Shown one piece after another: positions 60,030 through 64,000 of a DNA stretch of 64,000 nt (its first letter is position 1; each line of letters opens with the position of its first letter). Source of the stretch: Bacillus_BD oryzisoli (GTDB lineage: Bacteria > Bacillota > Bacilli > Bacillales > Cytobacillaceae). The notes under the pieces are model-generated. The model ran no database searches and was not told the DNA's origin. It saw nothing but the letters and a program-made list of their open reading frames with translations. The stretch is taken from NCBI RefSeq assembly GCF_036670025.1, contig NZ_CP137640.1:840001-904000 (forward strand), given 5' to 3'. The position numbers and the translations under genes are program-made.

Positions 60030-60524
60030 ATGGGAAAAATTAATATTGTAAGAATTGATGACAGACTTATTCATGGGCAAGTTATGACTAAATGGTCTAA
60101 GGGGTTAGGAACAAATGCTATTTACGTAATCGACAATGAAACTGCATCTGATGATTTCATGAAGGATATTTATATTAACACAAATTCCTCTTCTGGCTTA
60201 AAAATCGATGTGCTTAGCACAGATGAAGTAGTAGAAAAATGGCAGCAAGATCAATTTGGAAATGATAATGTTATTCTTTTATTCAAGAATATTACAGCTG
60301 TAAAAAGCGTTCTAGATAAAGATGTTCTGCCAGTTGAAAAACTAAATGTAGGCGGAATTTCTAAAAAGCCTGATGCAACATTCGTTATTCCTTCTGTTGG
60401 CTTAAACCAAGCAGATGCTGAAAAATTAAAAGAAATTGAAGCAAAGGGAATTGAAGTTTATTTCCAAACAGTTCCAGACAGCAAAAAAGTTTCTCTTGAT
60501 GATGCCATCAAAGCGATTAAATAA
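60030..60524 (+). CDS. PTS mannose/sorbose-family EIIB
   Basis: A 164-residue phosphocarrier. H15 in RIDDRLIHGQVMTKW is the phosphorylated residue. The remaining alpha/beta fold (AIYVIDNETASDDFMKDI; LNVGGISKKPDA) matches EIIB of the mannose/sorbose family. The ATG at 60030 follows AAAGGAAG. It is the last PTS gene; an inverted repeat follows. Confidence 0.92.
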   Translation: MGKINIVRIDDRLIHGQVMTKWSKGLGTNAIYVIDNETASDDFMKDIYINTNSSSGLKIDVLSTDEVVEKWQQDQFGNDNVILLFKNITAVKSVLDKDVLPVEKLNVGGISKKPDATFVIPSVGLNQADAEKLKEIEAKGIEVYFQTVPDSKKVSLDDAIKAIK

Positions 60525-60561
60525 GGAAAGCGGAAGCGCAAAATTAAACATTTGACCCTTT

Positions 60562-60631
60562 GAAATGGTATTACAATCACTATCAATTAGTTGCAAAACT
60601 ATAGGTGTTTGTAACACCATTTCGCTTTTTA
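60562..60631 (+). terminator. Terminator-like inverted repeat (partial)
   Basis: GAAATGGTATTACAA (60562-60576) pairs with TTGTAACACCATTTC (60609-60623, one mismatch) across a 32-nt loop, followed by GCTTTTT. It may attenuate between the PTS and dehydrogenase parts of the operon. Confidence 0.45.
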
Positions 60632-60673
60632 TCAGCACAAAATACATGATCTTTTACAGAAAGGTTGATTCTA

Positions 60674-61666
60674 ATGACACATAAAATTGCGATTGTAAAT
60701 TCAAGCAGCTTTGGAAGAAAATTTCCTGATCAAATGGAAAGATTAGAAAAAATCGGAGAAATAAAACGTTTTACATTTGCTATTGACACACCAGGAAAAG
60801 AATTAGCTGATAAATTAATGGGCTATGACATTATTATCTCAAGTGTAACACCATTCTTTACAAGAGAATTTTTTGAACATAAGGATAAAACGATTCTTAT
60901 TTCAAGACATGGAATTGGCTACAACAATATTGATATGGAAGCTGCAACAGAAAAAGGCACGGTTGTTACCATTGTATCAGCACAGGTAGAAAGAGATGCT
61001 GTAGCAGAAAATGCTATTGCTAACCTGATGGCTGTTGTCAGACAAACAAGTTCTGCCTACCAAGCGGCAAAAGAAGGCAGATGGGCTGAACGTGCTCAGT
61101 TTATGGGGCATCAATTAACTGGTAAAACCGCCGGGGTTATTGGCTTAGGAAATATCGGAAGCCGAGTTGGTGAAATATTAAAACATGGTTTTAATATGAG
61201 ACTTTTGGCATATGATCCGCATCAATCAAAAGAGGATCTTGAAAGTAAGGGTGCAGAAGCTGTAGAGTTGGACGAATTGCTGAAGGAATCTGATTTTATT
61301 TCTTTAAATGCGTTTATTGATCCTCAAAGCTTCCATATGATTTCTGACAGAGAATTTGGCTTAATGAAAAAAGGCGTGTATATTACGAACGCTGCCCGCG
61401 GTGAATTGATGGACCAGGATGCCATCCTTCGAGCATTAGATAATGGGACAATTGCTGGTCTTGCCGTCGATGTTGTTGAAGGTGAACCGATTGATCAAAC
61501 ACACCCATTCTTTAAATATAATAATGTTATCGTTACACCGCATACTTCTGCTTACACCTATGAGTGTCTAAGAGGTATGGGAGAAAAAGTTGTTTCTGAT
61601 GTAGAGAAAATGGTGAATAATGAGCAGCCTGATAATGTAGTAAATGCAGAACTATTTAATAAATAG
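60674..61666 (+). CDS. D-2-hydroxyacid dehydrogenase, 2-ketogluconate reductase-like
   Basis: A 330-residue NAD(P)-dependent dehydrogenase. The catalytic arginine is in ISRHGIGYNNIDM, the Rossmann motif is GVIGLGNIGSRVG (about 148-160), and the catalytic histidine is in VTPHTSAYTYE near 280. The 2-hydroxyacid dehydrogenase family includes 2-ketogluconate and glyoxylate reductases. In this operon a role on a 2-keto sugar acid or its phosphate is the best guess. The ATG at 60674 has AAAGG 9 nt upstream. Confidence 0.82.
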   Translation: MTHKIAIVNSSSFGRKFPDQMERLEKIGEIKRFTFAIDTPGKELADKLMGYDIIISSVTPFFTREFFEHKDKTILISRHGIGYNNIDMEAATEKGTVVTIVSAQVERDAVAENAIANLMAVVRQTSSAYQAAKEGRWAERAQFMGHQLTGKTAGVIGLGNIGSRVGEILKHGFNMRLLAYDPHQSKEDLESKGAEAVELDELLKESDFISLNAFIDPQSFHMISDREFGLMKKGVYITNAARGELMDQDAILRALDNGTIAGLAVDVVEGEPIDQTHPFFKYNNVIVTPHTSAYTYECLRGMGEKVVSDVEKMVNNEQPDNVVNAELFNK

Positions 61667-61700
61667 GTTTTTATTGCTTTAAAGGGGGAGGGGATAACCG

Positions 61701-62372
61701 TTGCGTTTTCCATCATTAGTTATTTTTGATATGGATGGTTTAATGTTTGATACAGAAAAACTAGCCTCTGAGGCATGGCTTTTGTCTGCTGAACATTATG
61801 GCTTTCAAATGGATCGTACGATCATCGAGCAATTTGTCGGGATGACAAATGAAGATATTTTAAATCGGATGTCAGAAATATACGGGAAAGAGGCACCGGT
61901 TCATGAATGGCGCAGCTATATGCGCCATTCTAAGTCTGTTTTATTAGAAGAACATATGTATCTTCCGAGTTTTAAAAAGAAAGGTCTTGAATCTCTTTTA
62001 GCCTTTCTTAAATCAAAACAGGTGAATACCGCTGTTGCTTCTTCAAGTGAAATGGCAGTGATCAATAAATATTTAACCGTCACCAATACAAGTGATTATA
62101 TCGATTTTCGTGTATCAGGGGACGAAGTTGTGAATGGCAAGCCAAATCCGGAAGTATTTTTAAAAGCGTGCGAGAAAGCGGATGTGTTACCGGCCAATGC
62201 GCTTGTGCTTGAGGATTCTCCGGCTGGATTAAGGGCTGCTAAGAGTGCTGGGATTCCATCTTTCTTTATTCCGGATACGGTACGGGAAACAGTGGAGCTA
62301 AGAGGATTGGTAACGGACGTCATGACTGACTTAGAAGAAGTAGAAAAGTATTTGCGCTCGTTATCTCATTAA
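61701..62372 (+). CDS. HAD-superfamily phosphatase (beta-phosphoglucomutase-like)
   Basis: A 223-residue HAD hydrolase with a small C1 cap. Motif I is FDMDGLMFDTEKLA (about 8-21), motif II is VASSSEMAVI (about 112-121), motif III is the lysine in VVNGKPNPEVFL, and motif IV is VLEDSPAGLRAAKSAGIP (about 172-189). It could dephosphorylate or isomerise a sugar phosphate from the pathway, or remove a toxic by-product. It starts at TTG after GGAGGGG. Confidence 0.82.
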   Translation: MRFPSLVIFDMDGLMFDTEKLASEAWLLSAEHYGFQMDRTIIEQFVGMTNEDILNRMSEIYGKEAPVHEWRSYMRHSKSVLLEEHMYLPSFKKKGLESLLAFLKSKQVNTAVASSSEMAVINKYLTVTNTSDYIDFRVSGDEVVNGKPNPEVFLKACEKADVLPANALVLEDSPAGLRAAKSAGIPSFFIPDTVRETVELRGLVTDVMTDLEEVEKYLRSLSH

Positions 62373-62417
62373 TTCAGGAATTATTTTTATTAAACCGAAC
62401 CAAATAGGAGTGGTTAC

Positions 62418-63344
62418 ATGGTGAAAGTATTAGTTACTCCAAGGTCTTTTGGAAAACACAGTGATGAAGCAAAGGAACTGTTGGAAGCAAAAGGAATTGA
62501 AGTTGTTATTAATCCGTACGGACGAATTTTAACGGAAGAAGAAATGAAAAAAGAAATTGTAGATGTTGATGGAATTATTGTTGGTGTGGACCCATTGAAC
62601 GCGGACATTCTTTCACATGCGAAAAATTTAAAGGCTATCTCTAAATATGGGGTAGGAACAGATAATATCGATTTGAACTATTGTAAAGAACATAGTATAG
62701 AGGTATCAATTACAAGGAATGCCAATTCAGACTCTGTTGCAGATTTTGCGTTTACGTTAATGCTGTCAGTTGCCAGAAGAGTGGTGGAAGTTGACCGTGC
62801 GTGCCGCCAGCTTGACTGGGGCAAAAAGACGAGCATGGAAATGTTTCGTAAAACACTTGGAGTGGTTGGAACCGGTGCAATCGGTAAAGGTGTGATCAAA
62901 CGGGCAAAAGGATTTGAAATGGATATTCTTGCTTATGATCTTTATAAAGATGAAGCGTTTGCCAAGGAATATGGCGTTAAGTATGTTGAGTTAGATGAAT
63001 TGATTCAAAAAAGCGACTTTATCAGTCTTCATCTTCCTGCTACTGAAGAAACTCACGATATGATTGGTCCTAGAGAATTTGGCATGATGAAGGATACGGC
63101 AGTGCTTGTCAATACAGCCCGCGGCGAACTGGTGGACGAAGATGCACTTTTTGATGCATTAAAAAATAAAAAAATCTGGGGTGCAGGTCTGGACGTTTTC
63201 AAAAAAGAGCCGCCTGAAAATATGGGACTGCTTGAATTAGATAATATCATCATTGGTGCTCATTCTGGTGCCTCAACCTTTGAAGCTGTTAACAATATGA
63301 GCAGGATGGCTGCGGAGAATATTTTAAAAAATTTATTATCATAA
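62418..63344 (+). CDS. D-2-hydroxyacid dehydrogenase (phosphoglycerate dehydrogenase-like)
   Basis: A 308-residue NAD-dependent dehydrogenase of the SerA-like group. Features are SKYGVGTDNIDLNYC (substrate-binding arginine position replaced by Tyr/Gly as in some), GVVGTGAIGKGVIK (about 145-158), VNTARGELVDEDALFDALK and the catalytic histidine in IIGAHSGASTFEA near 282. There is no ACT tail. It is the second 2-hydroxyacid dehydrogenase of the operon and the two differ clearly, so they may act on different keto acids. Confidence 0.82.
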   Translation: MVKVLVTPRSFGKHSDEAKELLEAKGIEVVINPYGRILTEEEMKKEIVDVDGIIVGVDPLNADILSHAKNLKAISKYGVGTDNIDLNYCKEHSIEVSITRNANSDSVADFAFTLMLSVARRVVEVDRACRQLDWGKKTSMEMFRKTLGVVGTGAIGKGVIKRAKGFEMDILAYDLYKDEAFAKEYGVKYVELDELIQKSDFISLHLPATEETHDMIGPREFGMMKDTAVLVNTARGELVDEDALFDALKNKKIWGAGLDVFKKEPPENMGLLELDNIIIGAHSGASTFEAVNNMSRMAAENILKNLLS

Positions 63345-63386
63345 TGATGCAATATACATAAAAAATTTTGTCAGAGGTGAATGATA

Positions 63387-64000
63387 ATGGATAAAATAGA
63401 CATTATAGCAAAATTACGAGACGAAGCAATCGTTGCTGTTATTCGTGCAGAAAATAAGGAACAAGGTTTAAAGGTGAGTGATGCCATTCGCCAAGGCGGT
63501 ATTAAATTTCTTGAGTTAACCATGACGGTTCCAGGAGCATTAGACATTATTAAAGAACTATCTGAACGCTACAAAGGTGAAGACGTGGTAATCGGTGCAG
63601 GGACAGTTTTAGATCCAGAAACCGCCCGTCTTGCTATTTTAGCAGGAGCAGCCTATGTGGTCAGTCCTAATTTTTCACCAGAAATGATACAATTATGTAA
63701 TCGTTATAGAGTACCCGTTATGCCTGGTGTGATGACAGCAACGGAGGTTGTGAAAGCGATGGAGCTTGGTGTAGATGTGATCAAGGTCTTCCCTGGAGGA
63801 GCATTTGGTCCAAGCATCATTAAAGATTTCAAAGGACCGCTTCCACATGGAAACTTTATGCCAAGCGGCGGTGTTTCATTAGAGAATGCTGCTCAATGGA
63901 TTAAAAATGGTGCTTTTGCAATCGGTACAGGCAGTAGTTTAACAGCAGGTGCCAAAACAGGAGATTATGAATCTGTGACGAAGACAGCTGCTGAATTTGT
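63387..64000 (+). CDS. eda: KDPG/KHG aldolase, 3'-truncated by the window
   Basis: About 204 residues are visible, and the stop lies beyond the edge. This is a class I aldolase that splits 2-keto-3-deoxy-6-phosphogluconate to pyruvate and glyceraldehyde 3-phosphate. E43 in FLELTMTVPGAL and the Schiff-base K133 in DVIKVFPGGAFGP match E. coli Eda. GAGTVLDPETARLAILAGA is also conserved. The ATG at 63387 follows AGAGGTGA. In this operon it gives a second, Entner-Doudoroff-type exit for the sugar acid. Confidence 0.9.
   Translation, partial: MDKIDIIAKLRDEAIVAVIRAENKEQGLKVSDAIRQGGIKFLELTMTVPGALDIIKELSERYKGEDVVIGAGTVLDPETARLAILAGAAYVVSPNFSPEMIQLCNRYRVPVMPGVMTATEVVKAMELGVDVIKVFPGGAFGPSIIKDFKGPLPHGNFMPSGGVSLENAAQWIKNGAFAIGTGSSLTAGAKTGDYESVTKTAAEF

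Overview
The window looks like chromosomal DNA of an endospore-forming Bacillaceae (Bacillus, Neobacillus or Mesobacillus type). The reasons are AT-rich DNA, purine-rich Shine-Dalgarno sequences, frequent GTG/TTG starts, intrinsic terminators after most genes, a LysM/GH18 spore-cortex-type hydrolase, a SAM-I riboswitch, a YwaC-type small alarmone synthetase and a DctB-DctS-DctR dicarboxylate system. I see no rRNA or tRNA genes, CRISPR arrays or prophage.

Layout. 1-12.2 kb is ordinary chromosome: the end of a 14-TM MFS exporter, a YgbA-like protein with a candidate Fnr site, a GH18 hydrolase, a 47-aa zinc-ribbon gene, an MBL hydrolase, a PfkB sugar kinase, a SIMPL protein, a LysR regulator, a pirin, an aminotransferase, small membrane and ASCH proteins, and a stand-alone HemY/CgoX. 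12.4-22.5 kb is an aromatic meta-cleavage region: IclR regulator, acylating acetaldehyde dehydrogenase, 4-hydroxy-2-oxovalerate aldolase, extradiol dioxygenase, 4-oxalocrotonate tautomerase, acyl-CoA-dehydrogenase-like flavin monooxygenase, FAD synthetase-like protein, plant-type ferredoxin, a XylR_N/V4R sensor joined to a PucR-type HTH, and an alpha/beta hydrolase. Several pathway steps (semialdehyde dehydrogenase or hydrolase, hydratase, decarboxylase, flavin reductase) are not here.

22.6-28 kb holds an HTH protein, a MATE exporter broken by one in-frame TGA, repeats of several families and glnS. 28-43 kb holds a TPR-like/dynamin-like GTPase, a DUF2252 protein, D-amino-acid aminotransferase plus M19 dipeptidase, aspartokinase, a SAM-I riboswitch ahead of an unusual homoserine dehydrogenase, AdhE, a TnpB element with an in-frame stop and an MFS exporter. 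43-56.5 kb holds a heterodimeric ABC exporter, ywaC, an alanine/glutamine symporter, dctP-dctB-dctS-dctR, and a PhoX phosphatase paired with tatA. 56.7-64 kb is a cre-overlapped operon joining 6-phosphogluconate dehydrogenase, a mannose-family PTS (IIC, IID, IIA, IIB), two 2-hydroxyacid dehydrogenases, a HAD phosphatase and a KDPG aldolase that runs off the end. It probably takes up and breaks down a sugar acid.

The points most worth a second look are the aromatic region with its hybrid regulator and dedicated FAD synthetase, the PTS/sugar-acid operon, the SAM-riboswitch homoserine dehydrogenase with a replaced C-terminus, the PhoX-TatA pair, the TPR-dynamin protein, the two genes interrupted by single in-frame stops, and a 51-bp remnant that looks like two IS3-type ends joined together. 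All assignments come from reading the sequence; no database search was run.
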